Shown here piece after piece: positions 32,973 through 41,713 of a stretch of DNA of 64,000 nucleotides (position 1 is its first letter; each line of letters begins with the position of its first letter). Where the stretch lies: contig CAYYPL010000003.1 in the NCBI GenBank assembly GCA_964473555.1, positions 272,490 to 336,489 on the forward strand, read 5' to 3'. The DNA is from UBA11400 sp964473555 (lineage in GTDB: Bacteria; Bacteroidota; Rhodothermia; Balneolales; HLUCCA01). The position numbers and the translations under genes are program-made. Under the pieces are notes generated by a model, which had not been told where the DNA came from, did not search any database, and saw only the letters and a list, made by a program, of their open reading frames with translations.

Positions 32973-33857
32973 ATGAATAGAATTATCACACTCCTTTTGC
33001 TCACGGGTAGCATTTTATCGCTGGGTTGTCAAAGCCAGCCTCAAAACGAACAAACTGCAACGGGATCAACTGACGATACCGTTCTCAGAGTCGCTTTCCT
33101 GGGCGATGGAGAACCAAAACCGTTAGCTGAATTTCCAGGAACTGAAGCAGCGATAGCGCACATAAATTCGTTAGCTGATTCGCTTTGGATCGATTTTGTA
33201 GCTGGAGTGGGTGACATTGCACACGAAGGCACAGAAATCCAGTACATCGAAGCCACCAAAGTTCTGCAAAACCTGGATCTTCCATTTTATCCAATTATGG
33301 GAAATGAAGAGCACAATGAATCTGTGGATCGATACATGACGTATGCCAGACAGTGGAATCCCGAAATCGATACGACAAGCTATGTGTTGGAGTTCGAAAA
33401 AGTGGCCTTTATCTTCGCCTCACCTGACTTCAGCAGAGATTTTTATGACACAGGCGCATCATGGATTCTGGAACAAATTCAGCGAGTTGCCCCCAAACCG
33501 GTAATGCTGATTGTTCACGGTGCACAGGTTGGTATCTATCCCGAAAATCCTGAAAAAGGAGTCACAAATGAACGCTTTATTCAACAGGTGATCACCCAAC
33601 CTAATCTTAGATCCGTGATTTCTGGTGACCTCCATATGGATATGCCCCGAGTTGAGCACTCGAAGGAACTCAACGGCGTTCACTACCTTCATATACCGGG
33701 ACTTGAACGAACCAAAATCCCCGATGAAACGCAACACACTCCTTATGTCAGAGTGATGACGATCTCAACAGATGGGTCCGTGGATGTGGAAACTTACACT
33801 GTTGGTAATTTTACCTCACATCCGGAGTTATTCTACTCGTTTAAGATTTGGGAGTAG
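32973..33857 (+). CDS. Metallophosphoesterase-like lipoprotein
   Basis: A 294-residue lipoprotein (signal MNRIITLLLLTGSILSLGC). The calcineurin-like fold is visible through GDGEPK (first metal site), GVGDIAHEG, GNEEH (variant of GNHE), IVHGAQVG and SGDLHMD. The order and spacing are right, but several residues deviate from the canonical motifs, so activity is probable rather than certain. It lies beyond the TonB receptor, divergently transcribed, and fits the phosphorus-scavenging group. Its stop codon TAG (33855-33857) lies within the first unit of a GGGAGTA heptamer array, an uncommon arrangement. Confidence 0.75.
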   Translation: MNRIITLLLLTGSILSLGCQSQPQNEQTATGSTDDTVLRVAFLGDGEPKPLAEFPGTEAAIAHINSLADSLWIDFVAGVGDIAHEGTEIQYIEATKVLQNLDLPFYPIMGNEEHNESVDRYMTYARQWNPEIDTTSYVLEFEKVAFIFASPDFSRDFYDTGASWILEQIQRVAPKPVMLIVHGAQVGIYPENPEKGVTNERFIQQVITQPNLRSVISGDLHMDMPRVEHSKELNGVHYLHIPGLERTKIPDETQHTPYVRVMTISTDGSVDVETYTVGNFTSHPELFYSFKIWE

Positions 33858-33903
33858 GGAGTAGGGAGTAGGGAGTAGGGAGTAGGGAGTAGGGAGTAGG
33901 GAG
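33850..33903. repeat. Heptamer array (GGGAGTA), about seven units
   Basis: Seven near-perfect GGGAGTA units. The first unit contains the last codons and stop codon of the metallophosphoesterase gene. Confidence 0.95.
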
Positions 33904-33944
33904 AATACGCAATCCCGTTTATTGTTCCTGTTTTCCGTTTTCTG

Positions 33945-34020
33945 TTTTCACTCGGCGTGCCTCATGATTTGCGACCACAGACTACGTGATTTCACCACGT
34001 GTGTTTGGTCTTTAATTCCG
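33945..34020. repeat. 76-bp dispersed repeat, copy A
   Basis: About 80 percent identical over its length to 41714-41790, in the same orientation. It contains an imperfect inverted repeat around GTGATTTCAC/CACGTG. Both copies are preceded by G-rich heptads and followed by CTGTNNN or CCGTTTA heptads, and both lie at the 3' end of a minus-strand gene. The stop codon of the EEP gene (34012-34014) is within this copy. Confidence 0.75.
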
Positions 34021-34875
34021 TTTTCTGTCTACTAAAATGACAACCGGTAAATGGTCACTAAGGTAATTCCCGTCACGGAACCAGGTAAGATGAGCGTGGG
34101 ACTGTACTTCCAGACCAGGACCTACAAAGATGTAATCGATTCTTCGGCCAGTTCCACCTTGGACCTTGAATCCCTCAAAAGTGTAATAGGGACCAACATG
34201 CCTGTTCATATCCATCGCCAGGGCATCAATTAGGGTCGGTTCTCCATGCGTGATGCGAGCGAACACCGGATTATCCTCGGTGACGTTAAAATCCCCAATC
34301 AACGCATACAACTCATCCCCAACAACCTCACCAATCACCTGCTGTATCACCCCAACACTGTTCATCCGAGCCTCTTGCCCAATATGGTCGAAATGGGTGT
34401 TAAACACCCAAAATAGCATCCCATCAGACTTTCTGCGAAACTGAGCGAAGGTTAGAATCCGGGGAAATGCAGCGTCCCAGGATTTACTTGCCACCCGGGG
34501 TGATTCCGATAACCACCGTGTCTGGGCAGTTCCAGCAACAAGCTCGACCCGTGTCGTGTCAAAAAAGAGTGGGGAGAATTCGCCACCCTGTAGCCCATCA
34601 TCCCTTCCTACTCCAACCCAGGCAAAGTCAGTAAGTTCCTGATCGATATACTCAATTTGTGAATACAAAGCCTCCTGCATCCCAATCACATCGGGGCGTT
34701 CATATTTCAGCATGGCCGCAACATGGTCCCGACGTAAATGCCACCAGTTCTCCCCATCACTCTGTGTGCTGTAGCGGATGTTATAGGTCATAATTTTCAT
34801 TTCAATCTGGGCGAATGAAGATTGACCGAATCCGATTGTGAAAACGAGTAGGAGTATTGGTGCTAGTTTTGACAT
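34012..34875 (-). CDS. Endonuclease/exonuclease/phosphatase-family hydrolase, secreted
   Basis: A 287-residue secreted protein of the EEP (DNase I-like) superfamily. The signal peptide is MSKLAPILLLVFTIGFGQSSFAQ. Catalytic blocks are MTYNIRYST, GMQEA, NTHFDHIGQEAR, IGDFNVTEDNP and SDHLPVVI. Family members hydrolyse phosphodiesters or inositol/sphingolipid phosphates. The position beside phytase, pyrophosphatase and phosphoesterase makes a phosphate-releasing role plausible. The last codons and TAA lie in dispersed-repeat sequence, so the C-terminal VDRKRN was probably shaped by the repeat. The promoter region upstream is replaced by an ACAGTAC array. Confidence 0.85.
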   Translation of the reverse strand: MSKLAPILLLVFTIGFGQSSFAQIEMKIMTYNIRYSTQSDGENWWHLRRDHVAAMLKYERPDVIGMQEALYSQIEYIDQELTDFAWVGVGRDDGLQGGEFSPLFFDTTRVELVAGTAQTRWLSESPRVASKSWDAAFPRILTFAQFRRKSDGMLFWVFNTHFDHIGQEARMNSVGVIQQVIGEVVGDELYALIGDFNVTEDNPVFARITHGEPTLIDALAMDMNRHVGPYYTFEGFKVQGGTGRRIDYIFVGPGLEVQSHAHLTWFRDGNYLSDHLPVVILVDRKRN

Positions 34876-34895
34876 TTTTATTGATCTGGTTTTAG

Positions 34896-34983
34896 TTCAC
34901 AGTACACAGTACACAGTTCACAGTTCACAGTACACAGTACACAGTACACAGTACACAGTACACAGTACACAGTACACAGTAAA
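34896..34983. repeat. Heptamer array (ACAGTAC), about twelve units
   Basis: About twelve ACAGTAC units, only 20 bp upstream of the EEP start codon. A short CTGTNNN array of opposite sense follows at about 35042-35064. Confidence 0.93.
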
Positions 34984-35143
34984 ATAACCTTTTCTATCTG
35001 AACTTTCTGACCTTCCTGATCTTTATGCGCTAATTTATGTGCTCTGTGTACTGTTTGCTGTGCTCTATTATGTATTTTCTTTTTTCAAAATTTAATCTCA
35101 AATTCCGAGATACATTTTTTAATCGCCAAAGTCAGTAGATCGT

Positions 35144-36877
35144 ATGCAAATTATCAATAAGGGCGACCAATACGACGTGGTAATCGTTGGATCTGGTGCC
35201 GGTGGTGGAATGGCCGCCAAGATTTTATCCGAAGCCGGTCTCTCCGTGGCCGTGATGGAAGCAGGTCCGGATTACGACCCTGCCCGAGAAGAGGATCGTA
35301 CCCAGATGCGTCCGCCGTGGGAGTCGCCACGACGTGGAGCCAACACCCAACGGGCTTTCGGTGACTTTGACGCCGCTTTCGGAGGCTGGGAGATCGAAGG
35401 AGAACCTTACACCCGAGCCGAAGGCACACAGTTCGACTGGTTCCGTTCCCGCATGGTGGGCGGACGAACCAATCACTGGGGACGTATCTCCCTTCGTTTC
35501 GGTCCCGATGACTTCAAGCGCGGCGATATCGACGGACTCAGCGACAGCTGGCCTATCGGTTACGATGTGGTGAAGCCCTACTACGACCGTGTCGACAAAC
35601 TCATCGGAATCTTTGGCTCCAGGGAGGGTATACGTAACGAACCCGACGGATTCTTCCTGCCCCCTCCCAAACCGCGTCTGCACGAAATGATGATCAAACG
35701 CGGCACAGATAAGATCGGGATTCCGGTAATCCCTTCCCGGATGTCGATCCTGACCCGCCTGGTAAACACCGAACGCGGTGCTTGCTTTTTCTGTAATCAG
35801 TGTAATCGGGGATGTCGGGTGTATGGGGATTTTTCTTCCAGCAGTGTGCTGATCAAACCCGCCGTCCAGGCCGGACGCACCGATTTGTATACCTACGCAA
35901 TGGTCCGCGAAGTGACCACAAACGACCGAGGTGAAGCGACCGGAGTGGTTTTCATCAACAAAACGGACATGAAAGAGTATGCAGTGCGCGCTCGTGTGGT
36001 CGTGTTGGGCGCTTCGGCGTGCGAGTCCGCCCGAATTTTGCTCAATTCGAAATCAAAAACACACCCACAAGGTCTGGCAAACAGCAGTGGCATTGTCGGC
36101 CGCTATCTTCACGATTCAACGGGAACAGACCGAATGGCCATCATGCCCGATCTGATCGACCGCGAACGCTATAACGAAGACGGCGTCGGCGGACTCCACG
36201 TCTACACTCCCTGGTGGCTCAACGACAAGAAACTCGACTTCGCCCGCGGATACCACATCGAATACTGGGGAGGCATGGGCATGCCCGGTTACGGATTCGG
36301 ATTCAATATGAACACCATGCGTAAATATCTGACCGATGAATTCGGGAATCCGGAACGAAACGGAGGCTATGGCGCCGGACTCAAACGCGATGTGCGTCGT
36401 ATTTTTGGTTCCACTCTCGGTATGTCAGGACGCGGCGAAAGTATCCCTCAATACTCCAATTACTGCGAAATCGACTCCTCGACAGTCGACAAATTCGGTA
36501 TTCCAGTGCTGAAATTTCATTATCAGTGGACCGACCAGGAAGTGCGGCAGGCCAAACATATGCACGATACCTTCGAAGACATCCTCACCAGTATGGGAGC
36601 AACCTTGCTGGGATCCAAGCCAGGTGCAGAATCCAACTACGGACTCGCGGCACCAGGCCGAATCATTCACGAAGTAGGAACCACTCGCATGGGTAACAAT
36701 CCGAACACCTCGGTGCTCAACAAACACAGTCAGGCACACGATTGCAAAAACCTGTTTGTCGTGGATGCCGGACCGTTTGTATCCCAGGCAGACAAAAACC
36801 CGACCTGGACCATCCTCGCCCTGGCATGGCGCACCAGCGATTACATCGTCGATCAACTTAAGAAGCAAAACATCTGA
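35144..36877 (+). CDS. GMC-family FAD dehydrogenase with Cys cluster
   Basis: A 577-residue flavoprotein of the GMC family, the large subunit of a gluconate/glucose/sorbitol-type dehydrogenase. FAD motif: VIVGSGAGGGMAAKILSEAG (about residues 10-30). Other blocks: GGRTNHWGRISLRF, GTTRMGNNPNTSVL, and the C-terminal DAGPFVSQADKNPTWTILALAW. ACFFCNQCNRGC (about 209-220) gives C-x2-C-x2-C-x3-C, the kind of site that holds an iron-sulfur cluster in fructose and glucose dehydrogenase large subunits. The start codon of the small subunit follows 3 bp after its stop. A TACATTTT box at 35111 may be its promoter. The sugar or polyol substrate is unknown. It has no signal peptide of its own and is probably exported with the Tat partner. 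Confidence 0.9.
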   Translation: MQIINKGDQYDVVIVGSGAGGGMAAKILSEAGLSVAVMEAGPDYDPAREEDRTQMRPPWESPRRGANTQRAFGDFDAAFGGWEIEGEPYTRAEGTQFDWFRSRMVGGRTNHWGRISLRFGPDDFKRGDIDGLSDSWPIGYDVVKPYYDRVDKLIGIFGSREGIRNEPDGFFLPPPKPRLHEMMIKRGTDKIGIPVIPSRMSILTRLVNTERGACFFCNQCNRGCRVYGDFSSSSVLIKPAVQAGRTDLYTYAMVREVTTNDRGEATGVVFINKTDMKEYAVRARVVVLGASACESARILLNSKSKTHPQGLANSSGIVGRYLHDSTGTDRMAIMPDLIDRERYNEDGVGGLHVYTPWWLNDKKLDFARGYHIEYWGGMGMPGYGFGFNMNTMRKYLTDEFGNPERNGGYGAGLKRDVRRIFGSTLGMSGRGESIPQYSNYCEIDSSTVDKFGIPVLKFHYQWTDQEVRQAKHMHDTFEDILTSMGATLLGSKPGAESNYGLAAPGRIIHEVGTTRMGNNPNTSVLNKHSQAHDCKNLFVVDAGPFVSQADKNPTWTILALAWRTSDYIVDQLKKQNI

Positions 36878-36880
36878 GAT

Positions 36881-37591
36881 ATGAACAGAAGAGAATCCCT
36901 CAAATTGCTCATCACCGGGTCTCTGGCAACCGGACTCGTCGCCACCGTGGGATGCCAGGATGATCCGACGAAGATGCTTCAACAAGCCGGTGGATACAGC
37001 GTAGGTCCATACGGTCGAACGCCCGAGGAAATCGCATATGATTCCAGGCTGCTGGCTGAAACCTTCTTCACCGAAGCCGAGCGCGCCAAGCTCGACATCC
37101 TGACCGATATCATTATCCCACGCGACGAAATATCTGGAAGCGCCACCGACGTCAAGGTGCCCGACTTCATTGAGTTCATGATGAAAGACTTTCCGCCGTT
37201 TCAGACACGCATGCGAGGTGGACTCGCGTGGCTTGACCATGAATGCAACAAACGCTTCGGCTCCGACTTCGTCAACAGTTCGCAGGCACAGCGGATGGAA
37301 ATCATCGACGAGATCGCCTGGCCCGATGAGGCTAATCCGGAGAAAGAGGCTTATGTGAGGTTCTTCACCACTCTTAGGAATCTTACCGTAACCGGATTCT
37401 ACACCACCGCCGAAGGATTCCGAGACCTTGGCTACGTCGGAAATCGTCCCAACGAATGGGATGGCGTTCCCCAGCACGTCATGCAACGCTACGGACTCGA
37501 ATCCGATCCGAAGTACAGCAACATCTATCTCAAAATCGAAGAACGAAATATCGTTGCCAAATGGGATGAGGATGGGAATCTGATCGGCTAG
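36881..37591 (+). CDS. Gluconate 2-dehydrogenase subunit 3-like protein
   Basis: A 236-residue small subunit (gluconate_2-dh3 family). The N-terminus MNRRESLKLLITGSLATGL has a twin-arginine motif and ends in a lipobox-like VGCQ, so it is probably Tat-exported and lipid-anchored, carrying the GMC subunit with it. The core shows FTEAERAKLDILTDIIIPRDE and FMMKDFPPFQTRMRGGLAWLD. Electrons would pass to a cytochrome or quinone, but no cytochrome gene is adjacent. A strong terminator follows directly after the stop. Confidence 0.9.
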   Translation: MNRRESLKLLITGSLATGLVATVGCQDDPTKMLQQAGGYSVGPYGRTPEEIAYDSRLLAETFFTEAERAKLDILTDIIIPRDEISGSATDVKVPDFIEFMMKDFPPFQTRMRGGLAWLDHECNKRFGSDFVNSSQAQRMEIIDEIAWPDEANPEKEAYVRFFTTLRNLTVTGFYTTAEGFRDLGYVGNRPNEWDGVPQHVMQRYGLESDPKYSNIYLKIEERNIVAKWDEDGNLIG

Positions 37592-37611
37592 ATCCAGCTT
37601 CGCTGGATTTT
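37592..37611 (+). terminator. Terminator of GMC dehydrogenase operon
   Basis: Perfect stem ATCCAGC / GCTGGAT with loop TTC, followed by T residues. It starts on the base after the TAG stop codon. Confidence 0.85.
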
Positions 37612-37660
37612 AGCCGTAAACGGTAAACAGAGTTGAGTAAACTGCCCAAGACGGTTTCAT

Positions 37661-37752
37661 TCTGTTTTCTATGCACTGTGTACTGTTCTCTGTTCTCTGT
37701 TTTCTGTGCACTGTTCTCTGTGCACTGTGCACTGTTCTCTGTTTTCTGTTTA
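37661..37752. repeat. Heptamer array (CTGTNNN), about twelve units
   Basis: Consecutive heptads with fixed CTGT and variable GTA, TCT, TTT, GCA or TTA. It occupies most of the 191-bp spacer between the GMC operon and the DUF885 gene and ends about 30 bp before the DUF885 start codon. Confidence 0.93.
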
Positions 37753-37782
37753 TCCAAAATTGTCTAATAAGTCTGTATCTGT

Positions 37783-39549
37783 ATGCGCCTCATCATATTA
37801 TCGACATTACTCATTATCGGATCTGCCCTCGGCTCCCAGGCCCGGACCGATTCCACTTCCGTAAAACATCAACTCCATCAACTCTTCGAGGACTATTCCC
37901 GTTTTAACTCGAATCCGGATGGTTACACGGAAACACCTGAAACTACCACACATTCCGACAACGGACCCGTATTTCAGGATGTGAGCTTCGCAGCGCTGGC
38001 ACGGAATACCGACCAACTCCGTCGGTTCCGCGACCGTCTGCATACCATCAATGTGTCGATGCTGACCAAGCAGGACCATATCAGTTATCGACTGCTGGAC
38101 CGGACGCTTAAGGAACGTATCGAAGCCTTCGATCTGGGCGACCATTACGTTCCCCTCGACGGCTGGTGGGACTTCCACGCTTCGTTCGCCGAAACTCCGG
38201 TCCGCTCCCAATTCCGAAACACAAGCGATTACGAACGATACATCGAGCGTCTCAACGGGTACGGCACCCATACAGACCAGTACATCACACGGCTTCGATC
38301 GGCTATCGAAACGGGATGGGTCCGGCCTAAAGTAATCCTGGAAAAGTACATTCCAACTATCGAGGCGCTCGTCACAGACACCGAATCCAGTCTCTTCCAC
38401 ACCCCTTTCACCAACTTCCCATCTACGATTCCCGATTCTACCCAGGCCCGGCTCCGTGATCTTGGACACTCGGCGATCTCCCGGGTCGTTATTCCCGCCT
38501 ACGACCGATTCGCGCGTTTTATGCGGGATGAATACGCTCCAGCAGCTCCAGTTGACATCGCCATTTCAAGCGTGGATGGCGGCAAGGCCTATTACGAGCA
38601 CCTGGTTCGTCATTACACCACGCTCGATATCACTCCCGACGAAGTCCACCAGATCGGGCTCCAGGAAGTGGCCCGCATCCGTCGTGAAATGGATGAGGTG
38701 ATCGCCACGACCGGATTCCAGGGCTCGTTCGTTGATTTTGTAGATTTTCTTCGTACCGATCCGCAGTTTTACGCCGATTCCGAGGAAGAACTCCTGCAAA
38801 TCACGGCTCTCGTACTCAAACGGATGGACGGGGAACTGCCTCGCCTGTTCAAGAACCTGCCCCGTAATCCATACGGAATCCGTGAGATACCCGATCACAT
38901 CGCTCCACGCATGACCACCGCATACTACTCCGGCGGTGATTCCGACGGGACTCGCGCGGGATTTTATTATGTAAACACCTACGACCTTAAAAGCCGTCCG
39001 CTGTACGAAGTCGAGGCATTATCGTTTCACGAAGCCGTGCCCGGACACCATCTCCAGTTGACCATGCAACAGGAGCTCGGCGAACTTCCCTCATTCCGAC
39101 AGTCCGGCGGATTCACAGTATTTGTGGAAGGTTGGGCGCTGTACTCCGAGCGACTCGGACTTGAACTGGGATTCTACAAAGATCACTACAGCAATTTCGG
39201 GCGACTAACCTACGAGATGTGGCGTGCACTGCGCCTGGTTGTCGATACAGGGATGCATTACAAAGGATGGTCACGGCAGGAAGCAATCGATTTTATGGCG
39301 GCAAACTCGGCCCTGACCCTGCTCAACATCACCAACGAAGTCGACCGCTACATCTTCTGGCCAGGACAATCACTCGCGTACAAAACCGGCGAAATCAAGA
39401 TCCGTCAGCTCCGCGAACAGGCAGAAACAGCCCTTGGCAACAACTTCGATGTGCGTGACTTCCACGATGTCGTGCTCCGTAACGGCAGCATCACCCTCGA
39501 AGTACTCGAGGAAGAAGTCTCCTTGTGGATAGAGCAGCAGAAACAGTAA
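37783..39549 (+). CDS. DUF885 metallopeptidase-like protein, secreted
   Basis: A 588-residue protein with a signal peptide (MRLIILSTLLIIGSALGSQA) and the DUF885 fold. The zinc-binding motif is ALSFHEAVPGHHLQ (about residues 412-425), and FVEGWALYSERLG follows as the third-ligand helix. DUF885 is related to thermolysin-like and M32 carboxypeptidase folds. Members are secreted or periplasmic peptidases of uncertain substrate. All expected residues are present, so activity is likely. It is flanked by a CTGTNNN array upstream and a 13-bp tandem repeat downstream. Confidence 0.87.
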   Translation: MRLIILSTLLIIGSALGSQARTDSTSVKHQLHQLFEDYSRFNSNPDGYTETPETTTHSDNGPVFQDVSFAALARNTDQLRRFRDRLHTINVSMLTKQDHISYRLLDRTLKERIEAFDLGDHYVPLDGWWDFHASFAETPVRSQFRNTSDYERYIERLNGYGTHTDQYITRLRSAIETGWVRPKVILEKYIPTIEALVTDTESSLFHTPFTNFPSTIPDSTQARLRDLGHSAISRVVIPAYDRFARFMRDEYAPAAPVDIAISSVDGGKAYYEHLVRHYTTLDITPDEVHQIGLQEVARIRREMDEVIATTGFQGSFVDFVDFLRTDPQFYADSEEELLQITALVLKRMDGELPRLFKNLPRNPYGIREIPDHIAPRMTTAYYSGGDSDGTRAGFYYVNTYDLKSRPLYEVEALSFHEAVPGHHLQLTMQQELGELPSFRQSGGFTVFVEGWALYSERLGLELGFYKDHYSNFGRLTYEMWRALRLVVDTGMHYKGWSRQEAIDFMAANSALTLLNITNEVDRYIFWPGQSLAYKTGEIKIRQLREQAETALGNNFDVRDFHDVVLRNGSITLEVLEEEVSLWIEQQKQ

Positions 39550-39595
39550 ATCGGACAACCAAAATAAGGAGCGTCTTCAAGATAGAGTGAGAGTA

Positions 39596-39627
39596 TTCAA
39601 GGAGAGTGTTCAAGGAGAGTGTTCAAG
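39596..39627. repeat. 13-bp tandem repeat (TTCAAGGAGAGTG), 2.5 copies
   Basis: Two perfect and one partial copy between the convergent DUF885 and AmpG-like genes. The unit is unrelated to the heptads. Confidence 0.85.
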
Positions 39628-39660
39628 AACGTGTACCAAGATAGTTAAACGATCAAAGAC

Positions 39661-39691
39661 CCCCACTCCCTACTCCCCACTCCCTACTCCC
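39661..39691. repeat. Heptamer array (ACTCCCC/ACTCCCT)
   Basis: About four units. On the minus strand it reads GGGAGTA/GGGAGTG and encodes the last five or so residues and the TAG stop (39670-39672) of the AmpG-like gene. Confidence 0.92.
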
Positions 39692-41574
39692 TCTTTCTTC
39701 CCAAACTCCGGATCGATCTTCACGAAATACCCAATCAGGAAAGATGGAATCGTAGCGATCATCACCCACACAAAGAAGTGCTGATACCCGATGATATCCT
39801 GAATCCATCCACTGAACATACCCGGAATCATCATTCCAAGCGCCATAAATCCGGTGGTAATTGCGAAATGAGCCGTTTTATGTTCGCCTTCGGACACATA
39901 AATCATGTAAAGCATATATGCCGTGAACCCGAATCCATATCCAAATTGCTCTACCGCCACAGCAATGTTGATCATCACAAAACTCTCCGGTATGAAATAC
40001 GCCAGATATACATAAACCACATTCGGAAGATTGATGGCAAAAATCATTGGCCATAACCAAAATTTGAGACCGTGGCGGGCTGCCAAAATCCCACCCAAAA
40101 TCCCACCAAAAGTCAGCGCCAGAATCCCTACAGTTCCATATACGAATCCAACCTCACCGGTTGTGAGCGCCAGTCCACCGACTTCCTGCGCATCAAGCAG
40201 GAACGGAGAGGCCAGTTTCACCAGCTGCGCTTCGGCAAAACGATAAAAAAGGAGGAATAATAGGATAACACCGATCTGTTTTTTCTTAAAAAACAAGGCA
40301 AAGGTCCGGAAGAATTCCGTGAACAGGTTCTTTCCGTTATCGTGAACCACCGGCTTATCATCGGCCGGACGCGGAAGCGCAAACCGGTGGTACAGAAAGA
40401 ACAGGATGAACATCCCGGTAAGCAGAAAAAAGGTAATGGACCAGGCCAGTGGAATGTTCCCGGCCCTGCCACGGAACAATGCCCCCGAATCGGTTTCCAG
40501 CTTGGGATCCAGTTGCACCAGTGCCATCGCCGCACGATCCCAGTTTTCGGCCGTGAATACAATCCGATCGCCTTCAATCAGCGAAATGGAATTATCACCC
40601 GATTCACGTCCGAAATTCAGCACCACTTCTTCCCCATCCACCGGCGGTGCGGACAAATAAAAATATACCGCTCCTATGTTGCCCACTTTCCCATCATCGG
40701 CAATTGGTTCGACCTCGGGAGCAAAACTCTTCCTCAAAAAGCTTTCCAATGGACCCGAAATGAGGCGTGACCACAACGATGCCCCTTTCTCGGTTCCACC
40801 AGCACTCGTTGCCACTGCAGACTGTCCATTTGTACTCCCCGAAACCCGGTAAAAGCCCTGGTTCTCATTCCACTGCCGGGCAGCTTTACGGATGGAATCC
40901 ACCAATGCACCATCAACTCGTTGGGTGGCCACCGTTACATCCTGCGGCCAGGTCAGGATACGAAGCTCGCCGTTCACACCAGCGATCTCCACTTCCGATG
41001 GGTGTTTTGGCAGCACCATTTCCGTCGCGGATGCATCCGCACGAATATTCACTTCGATATTCGGAAGTCCCGAGTTACTTTCAACATACCCCGCAAAAAT
41101 GATCAATAAACCTTGTCCGGTGATCATTGCGATACGATAAAACGTACTCCTGACCCCCACAAACCAGGCCTGATCATGCTTCGATAATCCGAGCATATAC
41201 AATCCATCGGCCGCAATATCATGTGTCGCTGAACTGAAAGCCAATAACCACATAAACGCCAGCGACCACTGGAAAAAATTCGGCGCCGGAATGGTGAAGG
41301 CTACTCCAGCGAGTCCCGCCCCAATCAACAACTGCATCGTGACCACCCACCAGCGCTTCGTCTTCAACAGGTCAACAATCGGACTCCACAGCGGCTTGAT
41401 CACCCAGGGCAAATACAACCAGCTGGTGTACAACGCGATTTCGGTGTTGGAAATCCCCAGACGTTTGTACATTATGACTGAAACCAGCATCACCACCACG
41501 TAGGGAATCCCCTGGGCGAAGTACAACGTCGGAATCCACGACCATGGACTTGGTTTTTTATTTTGATCAGACAT
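39670..41574 (-). CDS. AmpG-like MFS permease with large loop insertion
   Basis: A 634-residue major facilitator of the AmpG type (muropeptide or anhydromuropeptide importer). The N-terminal block SWIPTLYFAQGIPYVVVMLVS and the KPLWSPIVDLLKTKRWWV loop are typical. Members are usually 420-490 residues. Here ~210 extra residues (about 165-375) split the helices, and their end (IVFTAENWDRAAMALVQL) recalls a Calx-beta strand pair. The insertion would face the periplasm. The C-terminal GVGSGE comes from the heptamer array that also supplies the stop codon. NamZ and a DUF1460 amidase follow, supporting wall-fragment uptake. Confidence 0.85.
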   Translation of the reverse strand: MSDQNKKPSPWSWIPTLYFAQGIPYVVVMLVSVIMYKRLGISNTEIALYTSWLYLPWVIKPLWSPIVDLLKTKRWWVVTMQLLIGAGLAGVAFTIPAPNFFQWSLAFMWLLAFSSATHDIAADGLYMLGLSKHDQAWFVGVRSTFYRIAMITGQGLLIIFAGYVESNSGLPNIEVNIRADASATEMVLPKHPSEVEIAGVNGELRILTWPQDVTVATQRVDGALVDSIRKAARQWNENQGFYRVSGSTNGQSAVATSAGGTEKGASLWSRLISGPLESFLRKSFAPEVEPIADDGKVGNIGAVYFYLSAPPVDGEEVVLNFGRESGDNSISLIEGDRIVFTAENWDRAAMALVQLDPKLETDSGALFRGRAGNIPLAWSITFFLLTGMFILFFLYHRFALPRPADDKPVVHDNGKNLFTEFFRTFALFFKKKQIGVILLFLLFYRFAEAQLVKLASPFLLDAQEVGGLALTTGEVGFVYGTVGILALTFGGILGGILAARHGLKFWLWPMIFAINLPNVVYVYLAYFIPESFVMINIAVAVEQFGYGFGFTAYMLYMIYVSEGEHKTAHFAITTGFMALGMMIPGMFSGWIQDIIGYQHFFVWVMIATIPSFLIGYFVKIDPEFGKKEGVGSGE

Positions 41575-41607
41575 TTAAGTCGAGTAATGGGTTATGGGTT
41601 TTAGGTA

Positions 41608-41668
41608 ATGGGTAGTGGGAAGTGGGAAGTGGGAAGTGGGAAGTGGGAAGTAGGAAGTGGGAAGTGAG
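41608..41668. repeat. Heptamer array (GGGAAGT), about seven units
   Basis: Seven near-perfect GGAAGTG units upstream of the AmpG-like gene. It precedes the 76-bp dispersed repeat copy B, just as the GGGAGTA array precedes copy A. Confidence 0.93.
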
Positions 41669-41713
41669 TTCTTCATCTACTCCCCCAGTACCAACTTCCC
41701 ACTACCACTTCTG

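Noticed and set aside
36425..37486. 353-codon open frame on the minus strand, opposite the GMC dehydrogenase genes
   Set aside because: It spans two well-supported genes with known domains, and its translation has no recognisable motif. Long antisense frames are common opposite GC-rich codon-biased genes.
37807..38469. 220-codon minus-strand frame opposite DUF885
   Set aside because: The plus-strand product carries a signal peptide and the DUF885 zinc motif; the opposite frame has neither start context nor family character.
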